From: Sediminihabitans luteus
GTDB taxonomy: Bacteria > Actinomycetota > Actinomycetes > Actinomycetales > Cellulomonadaceae
Length of the DNA stretch: 64,000 nt
Assembly (NCBI RefSeq): GCF_002797595.1
Contig: NZ_PGFE01000006.1
Coordinates: 124,001-188,000, forward strand
Reading direction: 5' to 3'
The notes beneath the pieces are model-generated. The model saw only the letters and a program-made list of their open reading frames with translations. It was not told the DNA's origin and searched no databases. A program made the translations under genes and the position numbers. This document shows positions 34,339 to 43,390 of the stretch, piece after piece; positions within the stretch are counted from its first letter, which is position 1, and every line of letters starts with the position of its first letter.

Positions 34339-36808
34339 CGACCCCGAGCACGAACGGGTGCACGGCGCTCGCCCCGGCGCGCCGCAGGAGGCGCGCCGCG
34401 ACCGCGAGCGTCCAGCCCGAGTCGGTCGAGTCGTCCACGAGGAGCACGGCACGTCCGGGCAGGCCCGCGGTCGCGGCGTCCGACAGCTCGAGCCCGAGCC
34501 GGCCCGCGACGCCGGCGAGGCGCATGGCCGAGTTCACGTCGTGGCGTCCGGGCTCCTCGCGGCCGGGAACCGGGCCGATCGTGCCCACGAGCGGGACCTT
34601 GAGGTACCGCGCAAGACCCGTCGACAGGTGCTCGACGAGCTGCGGGCGCGTGGTCGAGCGCACCGCGACGACCCCCTGCACGAGCAGCGTGCGCTCGCCC
34701 TCGGCGTCGGGCTCGGACCACAGCGCGTCCCAGTCGTCGAGCACGCGCGCGGCGGCGGCGCGCAGGGGGACGGGCGTCTCGCCGTCGGCCGGCCGGCCGT
34801 CGGGCGTGCGCGCGCCGAACAGCCCGCGCAGCGCGCCCGACCAGCCGAGGCCGTCCATGCGCGCGACCGCGCGCCCTGGCTCGGCCTGCTCGGTCGCGGG
34901 GATGCGGCCCTTGAGGTCGACGCCGAGCGCGTCCATGCCGCTCGGCCACTGGCGGCGTGCGACGACGTCGACGCCCGGCCGGTCCATGTCCTGGCGGGCC
35001 GAGGCGACGGCCTCCGGGTCGGGTGCGCCGGGCAGGCCGACGCCGCCGCAGCGGTCGCAGCGCCCGCAGCGCCAGCCGGGCTCGAGCGCGGGGTCGTCGA
35101 GCACCGCGCGCAGGTACGCCATGCGGCAGCCGTCGGTCGCGACGTAGTCGAGCATCGAGCGCTGCTCGGCCGCGCGGGTCTCGGCGACGCGCGCGTAGCG
35201 CTCGGCGTCGTAGACCCACGGCTCGCCGGTCGTGACCCAGCCGCCCTTGACGCGGCGCACCGCCCCGTCGACGTCGAGCACCTTGAGCATGGCCTCGAGG
35301 CGTGACCGCTTGAGGTCGACCTGCGTCTCGAGCGCTGCCGTCGACCACGTGCGCCCGTCGGCCATCGCGGCGAGCGTGGTGCGCACCTGCGGCTCGGCGG
35401 GGAACGCCTGCGACCCGAACCAGTCCCAGATCGCGCGATCCTCCTGGCCGGGCAGCAGCACGACGACGGCCTGGTCGACCCCGCGGCCCGCGCGACCCAC
35501 CTGCTGGTAGTACGCGATCGGCGACGACGGGGCGCCGAGGTGCACGACGAACGCGAGGTCCGGCTTGTCGAACCCCATCCCGAGGGCCGAGGTCGCGACG
35601 AGCGCCTTGACCCGGTTGTCCTTGAGGTCGGCCTCGAGCTGCTCGCGCTCGGCCGGGTCGGTCTGGCCCGTGTACGCCTGGACGGCGAGCCCCGCGCCGC
35701 GCAGCTGCGACGCGACCTGCTCGGCCGCCGAGACGGTCAGGCAGTAGACGATGCCCGACCCGTCGACGTCCTGCAGGGTCTCGGCGAGCCACGCGATCCT
35801 GGTCGGCTGGTCGGGCAGCGGCAGCACCGCCAGGTGCAGCGACTCGCGGTCGAGCGCGCCGCGCAGCACGAGCACGTCGGCGGGGACCCCACCCAGGGCG
35901 GAGGCCTGCGAGACGCCCAGCTGCTCGGCGACGTCCGCGGTGACGCGCTCGTTCGCGGTGGCGGTGGTCGCGAGCACCGGGATCCCCGCGGGGAGCTCGG
36001 CGAGCAGCGTGCGGATGCGTCGGTAGTCAGGACGGAAGTCGTGCCCCCAGTCCGAGATGCAGTGCGCCTCGTCGATCACGACGAGCCCCGCGTCGGCCGC
36101 GAGCCGGGGGAGGACCTCGTCGCGGAACCCCGGGTTGTTGAGCCGCTCGGGCGAGCACAGCAGCACGTCGACCTCGCCCGCGGCGATCGCCGCGTGCACC
36201 GCGTCCCACTCGGTCATGTTGGACGAGTTGATCGTCACGGCGCGGATCCCGGCGCGCGCGGCCGCCGCGACCTGGTCGCGCATGAGCGCCAGCAGGGGGG
36301 AGACGATCACGGTCGGGCCGGCGCCGCGCGCCCGCAGCAGCGCGGTCGACACGAAGTACACGGCGGACTTGCCCCAGCCGGTGCGCTGCACCACGAGGGC
36401 ACGCTGCTGCCGGGCGACGAGGGCCTCGATCGCGGTCCACTGGTCCTCGCGCAGCTCCGCGTCCTCGCGCCCCACGAGTGCGCGCAGCGCGGTCTCGGCG
36501 TCCTCGCGCAGGTCGGCCGTCGACAGCGCGGGGCCGACCAGGGCCGGGGCGGCGAGCGGGGGGAGGGGGACCTGCGGGACGTCGGCGCCCCGCCCGCCAC
36601 GCCCGCGCGGGCGTCCGCCCGTCGCGTCGTCCGCGGGGACCGCGTCCCACAGGTCCTCGGGCGGGGGCGCGTCCCACAGGTCGTCCGGCGGCGGCTCGTC
36701 GGGCCAGTGCTCGTCGGTGGTTTGCTCGTCGGTGGGGTGCTCGTCGGTGGGTTGCTCGTCGGTGGGTTCCGGGGCGGACGACGCCGGGTCGGGGTGCGCG
36801 GAGCTCAT
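34334..36808 (-). CDS. RecQ-family DNA helicase with C-terminal phosphoribosyltransferase-like domain
   Basis: 824 aa. Residues 1-60 are an acidic repeat region (TDEQP/TDEHP). The helicase core has Walker A QRTGWGKS (141-148), DEAH (246-249), ISDWGHDFRP, and the motif VI region QQVGRAGRG. A RecQ zinc site follows with Cys in TDGCRMAYL and RCGRCDRCGG. The last ~200 residues are not HRDC; they end in VLLVDDSTDSGWT (788-800), the PRPP-binding loop of type I phosphoribosyltransferases. It should unwind DNA 3' to 5'; the role of the second domain is unknown. Confidence 0.9.
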   Translation of the reverse strand: MSSAHPDPASSAPEPTDEQPTDEHPTDEQTTDEHWPDEPPPDDLWDAPPPEDLWDAVPADDATGGRPRGRGGRGADVPQVPLPPLAAPALVGPALSTADLREDAETALRALVGREDAELREDQWTAIEALVARQQRALVVQRTGWGKSAVYFVSTALLRARGAGPTVIVSPLLALMRDQVAAAARAGIRAVTINSSNMTEWDAVHAAIAAGEVDVLLCSPERLNNPGFRDEVLPRLAADAGLVVIDEAHCISDWGHDFRPDYRRIRTLLAELPAGIPVLATTATANERVTADVAEQLGVSQASALGGVPADVLVLRGALDRESLHLAVLPLPDQPTRIAWLAETLQDVDGSGIVYCLTVSAAEQVASQLRGAGLAVQAYTGQTDPAEREQLEADLKDNRVKALVATSALGMGFDKPDLAFVVHLGAPSSPIAYYQQVGRAGRGVDQAVVVLLPGQEDRAIWDWFGSQAFPAEPQVRTTLAAMADGRTWSTAALETQVDLKRSRLEAMLKVLDVDGAVRRVKGGWVTTGEPWVYDAERYARVAETRAAEQRSMLDYVATDGCRMAYLRAVLDDPALEPGWRCGRCDRCGGVGLPGAPDPEAVASARQDMDRPGVDVVARRQWPSGMDALGVDLKGRIPATEQAEPGRAVARMDGLGWSGALRGLFGARTPDGRPADGETPVPLRAAAARVLDDWDALWSEPDAEGERTLLVQGVVAVRSTTRPQLVEHLSTGLARYLKVPLVGTIGPVPGREEPGRHDVNSAMRLAGVAGRLGLELSDAATAGLPGRAVLLVDDSTDSGWTLAVAARLLRRAGASAVHPFVLGVG
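36708..36767 (-). repeat. 15-bp tandem repeat x4 in the recQ-like gene
   Basis: Four 15-bp units of TGCTCGTCGGTGGNT on the plus strand encode TDEQP/TDEHP-type pentapeptides near the N-terminus. Confidence 0.8.
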
Positions 36809-36814
36809 GGGCCG

Positions 36815-36820
36815 ATCCTA
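36815..36820 (-). promoter_or_regulatory. -10 box for recQ-like gene, probable leaderless start
   Basis: TAGGAT on the minus strand, followed by 6 nt and the ATG at 36808. Confidence 0.55.
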
Positions 36821-36887
36821 GGCGCGCCCACCGACGGATCCTCGCGGCCGGCGTGCCCCGTCGGGACGGGCCGGGCGTGGACGCACG

Positions 36888-36923
36888 CGACGGGCGGACG
36901 ACGCGTGCGCCGTCCGCCCGTCG
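36888..36923 (-). terminator. Terminator of the alcohol dehydrogenase gene
   Basis: A perfect 13-bp stem (36888-36900 with 36911-36923) with a 10-nt loop, 45 nt after the adh stop and upstream of the recQ-like promoter. Confidence 0.7.
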
Positions 36924-36968
36924 GCGGGGGTGGCCGCGCCCGGCGGCCCCGTGGTCAGTGCTGGCCGA

Positions 36969-37997
36969 TCACTGCATCTGCATGACGACGCGGCCGTCGA
37001 TCGCGCCCTTCTCCATCTCGCCGAAGATCTCGTTGATGTCGTCGAGCGGGCGGACCGTGTAGGTCGGCGTGACGAGGCCGCGGGCGAAGAAGTCGAGCGC
37101 CTCGGTCATGTCCTTGCGGGTGCCGACGATCGAGCCGCGCACCGTGAGGCCGAACAGGACGGTCGTGAAGATGTCGAGCGGGAACTGCTCGGGCGGCAGG
37201 CCCACGAGCGAGACCGTGCCGCCGCGACGCAGCGAACCGACGGCCTGCGGGAACGCGTGCGCGTTGACCGCGGTGACCAGCGCGCCGTGCACGCCGCCGC
37301 CGGTCGCCGCCTGGATCTCGGCGGCCGCGTCGGGGCTGGTCGCCGCGTTGACGGTGACCTCCGCGCCGTGCTTGCGCGCGAGCTCGAGCTTCGCGTCGTC
37401 GACGTCGACCGCGGCCACGCGGCGGCCCATGGCGACCGCGTACTGCACGGCGATGTGGCCGAGTCCGCCGATGCCCGAGATCAGGACCCACTCGCCCGGC
37501 TTGGTGTCGGTCTGCTTGAGGCCCTTGTAGACGGTGACGCCGGCGCACAGGATCGGGCCGACCGCCGAGAGCTCGACGCCGTCGGGGATGATCGGGCAGT
37601 AGCGCGAGTCGACGACCATGTACTGGCCGAACGACCCGTCGACCGAGTAGCCGCCGTTCTGCTGGTTGGGGCAGAGCGTCTCCCAGCCGGTCTCGCAGTA
37701 CTCGCACTCGCCGCAGGCGCTCGCGAGCCACGCGTTGCCGACGGTGTCGCCGACCTTGACGCGCGTGACGCCCTCGCCGACGGCGACGACGGTGCCGACG
37801 CCCTCGTGGCCGGGGATGAACGGCGCCGTGGGCTTGACCGGCCAGTCGCCGTGCGCGGCGTGCAGGTCGGTGTGGCACACGCCGGTGTACTCGACCTTGA
37901 CCAGGGCCTCGTTCGGTCCGGGGGTCGGGATCGACGTCTCGGTGACGTCGAGCGGCTCGGTGAAGCTGGTGACGACGGCTGCGCGCATGGTGCTCAC
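36969..37997 (-). CDS. adhP: Zinc-dependent alcohol dehydrogenase, AdhP type
   Basis: 342 aa from a GTG with GAGGAGG four bases upstream; the internal ATG three codons on is too far. It interconverts primary alcohols and aldehydes with NAD(H). The catalytic zinc site is in GVCHTDLHAAHGDW and PGHEGVG; the structural zinc has four Cys in CGECEYCETGWETLC; the NAD loop is GIGGLGH. A Rex-type operator 142-159 nt upstream suggests induction when NADH is high, as in fermentation. Confidence 0.94.
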   Translation of the reverse strand: MSTMRAAVVTSFTEPLDVTETSIPTPGPNEALVKVEYTGVCHTDLHAAHGDWPVKPTAPFIPGHEGVGTVVAVGEGVTRVKVGDTVGNAWLASACGECEYCETGWETLCPNQQNGGYSVDGSFGQYMVVDSRYCPIIPDGVELSAVGPILCAGVTVYKGLKQTDTKPGEWVLISGIGGLGHIAVQYAVAMGRRVAAVDVDDAKLELARKHGAEVTVNAATSPDAAAEIQAATGGGVHGALVTAVNAHAFPQAVGSLRRGGTVSLVGLPPEQFPLDIFTTVLFGLTVRGSIVGTRKDMTEALDFFARGLVTPTYTVRPLDDINEIFGEMEKGAIDGRVVMQMQ

Positions 37998-38138
37998 GGT
38001 TCCTCCTCGGCAGGAGGGCTCATGGCCTCCCGCGGTCTGTCGGTGGCGTCGCCGGGCGGTTCTCCCGGTGCGTCGTGGTGATGTGTTCCACGGTAGGCGC
38101 GCTCGTGCGCCGGCGCTGTGGCAGAGCAGACAGAACGC

Positions 38139-38156
38139 TTGTGAAACTCTTCACAT
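38139..38156. promoter_or_regulatory. Rex-type redox operator
   Basis: TTGTGAA-ACTC-TTCACAT matches the known Rex operator TTGTGAA-N4-TTCACAA at 13 of 14 fixed positions. Rex is a repressor released by NADH. The site lies between divergent adhP and the Rieske gene; adhP-type genes are classical Rex targets. Confidence 0.8.
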
Positions 38157-38224
38157 TCGCAGGACGTCCACTCGGCGTGCACACAGGGTTCGCAGAGAGC
38201 CCCCTGACAGGATTGGATGTGCGC

Positions 38225-38704
38225 ATGAGCGAACGACACCTCACCCCGGCCACCGTCCAGCCCGGCGGCTGCGCCGCGCACGGCACCCCGCGCGGGCTCA
38301 CGCGCCGCACGCTGCTCGCGACGTCCGGCGCCGGGGCGGGGGCGCTCGTGCTCGCCGCGTGCGCGGGGACCTCGGGCGAGAGCGCCGACCAGGTCACGCA
38401 GGCCTCGGACGACGCGCCGCTCGTGGCCGTCGCCGACGTGCCTGTCGGCGGGGCCGTCTCGGTGCGCACCGCGCAGGGCGCCCCGCTGCTCGTCACGCAG
38501 CCCGCGGACGGCGAGATCCACGTGTTCGGTGCGATCTGCCCGCACCAGGGGTGCACCGTGCTGCCCGACGACGCGCAGCTGCGCTGCCCCTGCCACGCCT
38601 CGCTGTTCGCGCTGACCGACGGCGCGGTGCTCGAGGGCCCGTCGCCCGAGCCGCTGCCCGAGGTCGAGGTCGAGGTGGTCGACGGGCAGGTGCGCCTGCC
38701 CTGA
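38225..38704 (+). CDS. Tat-exported Rieske [2Fe-2S] lipoprotein
   Basis: 159 aa. The N-terminus has a twin-arginine motif (LTRRTLLATSG) and a lipobox (LAAC), so it should be exported folded and lipidated. The Rieske centre is CPHQGC and CPCHAS (about residues 102-125), with the extra Cys pair forming the usual disulfide. Standalone small Rieske proteins of this type occur widely in actinobacteria and probably serve as electron carriers; the partner is not in this window. An in-frame GTG at 38219 is an alternative start. Confidence 0.88.
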   Translation: MSERHLTPATVQPGGCAAHGTPRGLTRRTLLATSGAGAGALVLAACAGTSGESADQVTQASDDAPLVAVADVPVGGAVSVRTAQGAPLLVTQPADGEIHVFGAICPHQGCTVLPDDAQLRCPCHASLFALTDGAVLEGPSPEPLPEVEVEVVDGQVRLP

Positions 38705-38816
38705 CGCCGACGGGCGGCCCTGACCCTGCCCGACGGCGCCCGGTGGCCTGCCGTCTTGACGCACGTCACACCCGCCCGCGGTACGGACGCCCCCGCAAAC
38801 GACGTGACGGCGTCCG

Positions 38817-38822
38817 TAGACT
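38817..38822 (+). promoter_or_regulatory. -10 box for hisC, probable leaderless start
   Basis: TAGACT followed by 6 nt and the GTG of hisC. It is the promoter of the hisCB-x-HA operon. Confidence 0.6.
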
Positions 38823-38828
38823 GGAGCG

Positions 38829-40010
38829 GTGACGTCCCCCACCGAACCGCAGACCGCCGCGCGCGTGCCGTCCGCCGTCCGGCTCCCCGTGCGCCCCGAG
38901 CACGCGGGTCTCGAGCCGTACGGAGCCCCCCAGCTCGACGTGCCCGTGCTGCTCAACGTCAACGAGAACCCGTACGCGCCCAGCGACGAGGTCGTCGCCA
39001 CGATCGCGGCCGAGGTCGCGGCCGCCGCACGCGGCCTGAACCGCTACCCCGACCGCGACTTCCTCGACCTGCGCGCGGACCTCGCCGACTTCCTCGCGGT
39101 CGAGTCCGGCGTGCGCGTGCCCGCCGAGCAGGTCTGGGCCGCGAACGGCTCGAACGAGGTCATGCTGCACCTGCTGCAGGCGTTCGGCGGCCCTGGTCGC
39201 ACCGCGCTGTCGTTCGCCCCGACGTACTCGATGTACCCCGAGTACGCGCGCGACACCGCGACCCGCTGGGTCGAGGGACGACGCGAGGACGACTTCACGC
39301 TCGACGCCGACGCCGCGGTCGCGACCGTGCGCGAGCACGCGCCGTCGGTGATCCTGCTCGCGAGCCCCAACAACCCGACCGGCACGGCCCTCCCGCCCGA
39401 GACCGTCGCCGCGATCTGCGAGGCCGCGCTCGAGATCGAGGTGCCCGTCCCCGGCGCCGAGCCCGGGTGCGCCGTCGTCGTGGTCGACGAGGCCTACGGC
39501 GAGTTCCGCCGGGCCGGGACCCCCTCGGCGCTCGAGCTCCTCGACCGCTACCCGAACCTCGCGGTCAGCCGCACGATGTCCAAGGCGTTCGCGCTCGCGG
39601 GCGCGCGCCTGGGCTACCTCGCGGCCTCGCGCGAGATCGTCGACGCCCTGCGCGTGGTGCGTCTGCCGTACCACCTGTCGGCCGTCACGCAGGCCGTCGC
39701 CCGCGCGGCGCTCGCGCACTCGGCGTCGCTGCTCGCGCAGGTCGACGCGCTGCGCGCCGAGCGCGACGCGACGGTCGACTGGCTGCGCGCGCGCCGGTAC
39801 CAGGGCCGTCCGCTCGAGGTCGCCGCGTCGGACGCGAACTTCGTGCTGTTCGGTCGCTTCGACGACCGCACCGCGATCTGGCAGGGTCTGCTCGACCGGG
39901 GCGTGCTCGTGCGCGTGGTCGGGCCCGACGGTTGGCTCCGGGTGTCGATCGGCACCCCGGAGGAGATGACGGCGTTCAAGGACGCCCTCGTGGAGGTGGC
40001 AGGACTGTGA
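38829..40010 (+). CDS. hisC: Histidinol-phosphate aminotransferase
   Basis: 393 aa, GTG start. PLP enzyme converting imidazole acetol phosphate to histidinol phosphate. Blocks: [46 protein letters not shown], and [17 protein letters not shown] with the PLP lysine. First gene of the operon; the stop overlaps hisB. Confidence 0.96.
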   Translation: MTSPTEPQTAARVPSAVRLPVRPEHAGLEPYGAPQLDVPVLLNVNENPYAPSDEVVATIAAEVAAAARGLNRYPDRDFLDLRADLADFLAVESGVRVPAEQVWAANGSNEVMLHLLQAFGGPGRTALSFAPTYSMYPEYARDTATRWVEGRREDDFTLDADAAVATVREHAPSVILLASPNNPTGTALPPETVAAICEAALEIEVPVPGAEPGCAVVVVDEAYGEFRRAGTPSALELLDRYPNLAVSRTMSKAFALAGARLGYLAASREIVDALRVVRLPYHLSAVTQAVARAALAHSASLLAQVDALRAERDATVDWLRARRYQGRPLEVAASDANFVLFGRFDDRTAIWQGLLDRGVLVRVVGPDGWLRVSIGTPEEMTAFKDALVEVAGL

Positions 40011-40621
40011 CATCCCCCGCAGGCAGGCGCGTCGCGCGCATCGAGCGCGCGACGTCCGAGTCGAGCGTGCTCGTCGAGATCGACCTCGACGGGACCGGAC
40101 GCACCGACGTCTCGACCTCGGTGCCGTTCTACGACCACATGCTCACGGCGCTCGGCAAGCACTCGCTGATCGACCTCACGGTGCGCTCGACGGGCGACAC
40201 GCACATCGACGTCCACCACACGGTCGAGGACACCGCGATCGTGCTCGGCCAGGCGCTGCGCCAGGCGCTCGGCGATAAGTCGGGCATCGCGCGCTTCGGC
40301 GACGCGTTCGTCCCGCTCGACGAGGCGCTCGCGCACGCGGTCGTCGACGTCTCGGGCCGTCCGTACCTGGTCCACTCGGGCGAGCCCGCGGGGCAGGAGT
40401 ACCACCTGATCGGCGGCCACTTCACGGGGTCGCTCACGCGGCACGTGCTCGAGTCGATCGCGCACCACGCGGGCATCTGCCTGCACGTGCGCGTGCTCGC
40501 GGGCCGCGACCCGCACCACGTCGTCGAAGCCCAGTTCAAGGCCCTCGCGCGTGCCCTGCGGGCCGCGGTCGCCCTCGACCCGCGCGTCGACGGCATCCCC
40601 TCGACCAAGGGCGCGCTGTGA
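40007..40621 (+). CDS. hisB: Imidazoleglycerol-phosphate dehydratase
   Basis: 204 aa, GTG overlapping hisC (GTGA). Manganese-dependent dehydration of imidazole glycerol phosphate. The His-rich metal sites are visible in [28 protein letters not shown] and [12 protein letters not shown], with [13 protein letters not shown] near the end. Monofunctional, without the phosphatase domain of enterobacterial HisB. Confidence 0.97.
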   Translation: MTSPAGRRVARIERATSESSVLVEIDLDGTGRTDVSTSVPFYDHMLTALGKHSLIDLTVRSTGDTHIDVHHTVEDTAIVLGQALRQALGDKSGIARFGDAFVPLDEALAHAVVDVSGRPYLVHSGEPAGQEYHLIGGHFTGSLTRHVLESIAHHAGICLHVRVLAGRDPHHVVEAQFKALARALRAAVALDPRVDGIPSTKGAL

Positions 40622-41148
40622 GCGGCGTCGGCCCCGACGGCGTCGCGGGCGAGCCGGACGACCTGGGCGACATCACGATCCCCGACGACCTGTCGAGCCT
40701 CGGGGGAGCGGACGCCGCCCCCGACCTCGCGGTCGTGCTGACCCAGATCGCCGAGGCCACGCCGCTCGCGGCCCTGTGCTCGGCGGCGCAGGTCGTGGCC
40801 GACGCGGTGCCGACCAAGGTCGGCGCGTTCGCGGTGCTCGCCGAGCGCGCCGACGGCGCGCCGCAGGAGGCCGTGGCCGCCCTCTCGACGCTCATCCGCG
40901 GCGTGCCGTTCGTGCTCGTCGAGAAGCGCGGCGAGCAGCTCGCCGCCCGGCGCTGGCAGGACGGCCTGCCCGAGGACGAGCTCGCTCCCGGCCTCGTGCT
41001 CGGTGGCGCGCCCGAGGCGATCGAGGACGTCCTGATCGGCCACGCCTCGGTCGACGAGCTCGAGGGCGTCGTCGCGTCGTCGTCGATCTCGCGCCTCAAG
41101 GCCATGCGCATGCTGACCTCCGCCGCGCGCAAGGCGCGCAAGAAGTGA
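40618..41148 (+). CDS. Conserved-looking protein of unknown function in the his operon
   Basis: 176 aa, GTG overlapping hisB and with hisH overlapping its end, so it is surely expressed. No family is recognised. The protein is acidic at the N-terminus ([20 protein letters not shown]), has no signal peptide or membrane span, and the C-terminus is basic (RKARKK). The middle is Ala-rich and probably helical. Its tight coupling between two histidine genes suggests co-expression, not necessarily a catalytic role. Confidence 0.8.
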   Translation: MSGVGPDGVAGEPDDLGDITIPDDLSSLGGADAAPDLAVVLTQIAEATPLAALCSAAQVVADAVPTKVGAFAVLAERADGAPQEAVAALSTLIRGVPFVLVEKRGEQLAARRWQDGLPEDELAPGLVLGGAPEAIEDVLIGHASVDELEGVVASSSISRLKAMRMLTSAARKARKK

Positions 41149-41789
41149 GCGCGCCCCGCGTCGTCGTCCTCGACTACGGGTTCGGCAACGTGCGCTCGGC
41201 CGTGCGCGCGCTCGAGCGCGTCGGCGCCCAGGTCGAGCTCACCGCCGACCGCACGGCGGCCGCCGAGGCCGACGGGCTCGTCGTGCCCGGTGTCGGGGCC
41301 TTCGCGGCGTGCATGGCCGGCCTGCGCGAGGTGCGCGGCGACCAGGTCGTCGAGCGTCGCGTCGCGGGCGGGCGCCCCGTGCTCGGCATCTGCGTGGGCA
41401 TGCAGATCATGTTCGACCAGGGCGTCGAGCACGGCGTCGAGACCGAGGGCCTCGGCCAGTGGCCGGGCGTCGTCGACCGCCTCGAGGCGCCCGTCGTGCC
41501 GCACATGGGCTGGGCCACGGTCCGCGCGCCCGAGGGCAGTCGCCTCCTCGCCGGCATCGAGGACGAGCGCTTCTACTTCGTGCACTCCTACGCCGCGCGC
41601 ACGTTCGCGCTCGGCACCGACGAGCCTGCCGACTCGGTGTTCCGCCCGCCCCTGGTGACGTGGGCCGACCACGGCTCGCCGTTCGTCGCCGCGGTCGAGA
41701 ACGGCCCCCTGTGCGCGACCCAGTTCCACCCCGAGAAGTCCGGCGACGCCGGGGCCGCGCTCCTGCAGAACTGGCTCGGCACGCTCTGA
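41145..41789 (+). CDS. hisH: Imidazole glycerol phosphate synthase, glutaminase subunit
   Basis: 214 aa, GTG overlapping the previous stop. It hydrolyses glutamine and passes ammonia to HisF. The triad is visible: Cys in [10 protein letters not shown], His and Glu in QFHPEKSG. The N-terminus [18 protein letters not shown] is typical. The partner hisF is outside this window. Confidence 0.96.
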   Translation: MSAPRVVVLDYGFGNVRSAVRALERVGAQVELTADRTAAAEADGLVVPGVGAFAACMAGLREVRGDQVVERRVAGGRPVLGICVGMQIMFDQGVEHGVETEGLGQWPGVVDRLEAPVVPHMGWATVRAPEGSRLLAGIEDERFYFVHSYAARTFALGTDEPADSVFRPPLVTWADHGSPFVAAVENGPLCATQFHPEKSGDAGAALLQNWLGTL

Positions 41790-41839
41790 CCCGCACGCGG
41801 CCACGACCGCGGCGCACCACCACCCGAAAGGCACCACCC

Positions 41840-42571
41840 ATGACTGACCGCCTCGTGCTGCTCCCCGCCGTCGACGTCGCCGACGGCCAGGCCGTCCGCC
41901 TCGTCCAGGGCGAGGCCGGCTCGGAGACCTCGTACGGCGACCCGCTGAGCGCGGCGCTCGACTGGCAGGCCGGGGGCGCCGAGTGGATCCACCTCGTCGA
42001 CCTCGACGCCGCGTTCGGCCGCGGGTCGAACGCCGAGCTCCTCGCCGACGTCGTCGGTCGCCTCGACGTGGCTGTCGAGCTCTCGGGCGGGATCCGTGAC
42101 GACGCCTCGCTCGAGCGTGCGCTCGCGACGGGCTGCACGCGCGTCAACCTCGGCACCGCGGCGCTCGAGAACCCCGAGTGGACCGCGCGCGTGATCGCCG
42201 AGCACGGCGACAAGATCGCGGTGGGCCTCGACGTGCGCGGCACGACGCTCGCCGCCCGTGGCTGGACCAAGGACGGCGGCGACCTGTGGGAGGTGCTCGG
42301 GCGCCTCGAGGAGGCCGGCTGCCCCCGCTACGTCGTGACCGACGTGACCAAGGACGGCACGCTGCGCGGCCCGAACGTCGAGCTGCTGCGCGAGGTCGCC
42401 TCCCGCACCGACGCACCCGTGGTGGCCTCCGGCGGGATCTCGAGCCTCGACGACCTGGTCGCGCTGCGCGCCGTCGTCGGCGAGGGCGTCGAGGGAGCGA
42501 TCGTCGGCAAGGCGCTGTACGCCGGGGCGTTCACGCTCCCCGAGGCGCTCGACGTCGCGGGCCGTCCGTGA
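41840..42571 (+). CDS. priA: Phosphoribosyl isomerase (HisA/PriA)
   Basis: 243 aa TIM barrel, ATG start 50 nt after hisH. It isomerises ProFAR to PRFAR in histidine synthesis. [40 protein letters not shown] and [13 protein letters not shown] are the family blocks. In actinobacteria this enzyme usually also performs the TrpF reaction (PriA); that second activity is inferred from lineage, not proven by sequence here. Confidence 0.93.
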   Translation: MTDRLVLLPAVDVADGQAVRLVQGEAGSETSYGDPLSAALDWQAGGAEWIHLVDLDAAFGRGSNAELLADVVGRLDVAVELSGGIRDDASLERALATGCTRVNLGTAALENPEWTARVIAEHGDKIAVGLDVRGTTLAARGWTKDGGDLWEVLGRLEEAGCPRYVVTDVTKDGTLRGPNVELLREVASRTDAPVVASGGISSLDDLVALRAVVGEGVEGAIVGKALYAGAFTLPEALDVAGRP

Positions 42572-43290
42572 CCGGGCGCGCGCTGCCGCCGTCCTCGACG
42601 TTCGCGGGCGACGACGGGTCAGCCGACCCTGCGCTCGCCGCGGCGCTGGCCGGACACGTCGCGGGCACCGTCCCGATGCGGGACGTCGTGGCCGCGCTGG
42701 CGCCGGCGCGCGTGCTGGTCCCCGTGCTGGCCGAGGCCGAGGCGACCGAGACCGGTGAGCACGGCCACACAGTCGACCGTGAGGCGTCGTCGGGCGTCGT
42801 CGCGCTCGAGTCGCCCGACGGCCGGCGCGCGCTGCCCGTGTTCACGTCGGTCGAGACCATGGCCCGCTGGCGCACGGACGCGCGGCCCGTCCCCGTCGAG
42901 GCGCCGCGTGCCGCACAGTCGGCCGTGAGCGAGAACTGGTCGCTCCTGGTCGTCGACCCTGCCGGCCCGGCGACCGTGCTCGTGCCACGCCCCGCCGTGT
43001 GGGCGCTCGGGCAGGGCAAGGTGTGGGCCCCCGCCGTCGAGGACGGTCGGGTCGACCCGGAGGTCGCCGAGTCGATCCGCGCGGCGGTGGAACCGATCAT
43101 GCACGTCAAGACGGCGCGGGCCGAGCCCGGGCGCACCGCCGAGATCGCGGTCGCGCTCGCCATCCACGCGGGCCTCGACCGCAAGGGGCTCGACCTCGTG
43201 CTGAGCCAGGTCAACGCGGCGCTCGCCCGCAACGCGGTCGTGGGGGAGAGGGTCGACTCCCTCGAGCTGCGGATCGGTCGCGCGGACTGA
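42568..43290 (+). CDS. SseB-family protein
   Basis: 240 aa, GTG overlapping the priA stop. The segment around [20 protein letters not shown] is the SseB N-terminal domain signature, which is found on its own in many actinobacterial proteins next to his genes. No membrane segment. Function unknown. Confidence 0.8.
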   Translation: MTGRALPPSSTFAGDDGSADPALAAALAGHVAGTVPMRDVVAALAPARVLVPVLAEAEATETGEHGHTVDREASSGVVALESPDGRRALPVFTSVETMARWRTDARPVPVEAPRAAQSAVSENWSLLVVDPAGPATVLVPRPAVWALGQGKVWAPAVEDGRVDPEVAESIRAAVEPIMHVKTARAEPGRTAEIAVALAIHAGLDRKGLDLVLSQVNAALARNAVVGERVDSLELRIGRAD

Positions 43291-43304
43291 GCCCGTGCGC
43301 GCCT

Positions 43305-43331
43305 GCCCGGCCCGTCGTCCCGGGGCCGGGC
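43305..43331. terminator. Hairpin after the his operon
   Basis: GCCCGGCCC and GGGCCGGGC pair perfectly over 9 bp with a 9-nt loop, 15 nt after the SseB-like stop. Confidence 0.6.
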
Positions 43332-43340
43332 GAGCGGTGC

Positions 43341-43390
43341 CGGTCAGTGCCGGTCAGTGCCGGTCAGTGCTGCTCGGTGCCGGTCAGTGC
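43341..43390. repeat. 10-bp tandem array, unit CGGTCAGTGC
   Basis: Five 10-bp units, of which four are identical and the fourth is degenerate (TGCTCGGTGC). The last unit contains the stop codon of the minus-strand GerW-like gene (43384-43386). Confidence 0.88.

Noticed and set aside
38756-38761. TTGACG before hisC as a -35 box.
   Set aside because: It is 55 nt before the TAGACT that fits the hisC start, and no TANNNT lies at 16-19 nt spacing.
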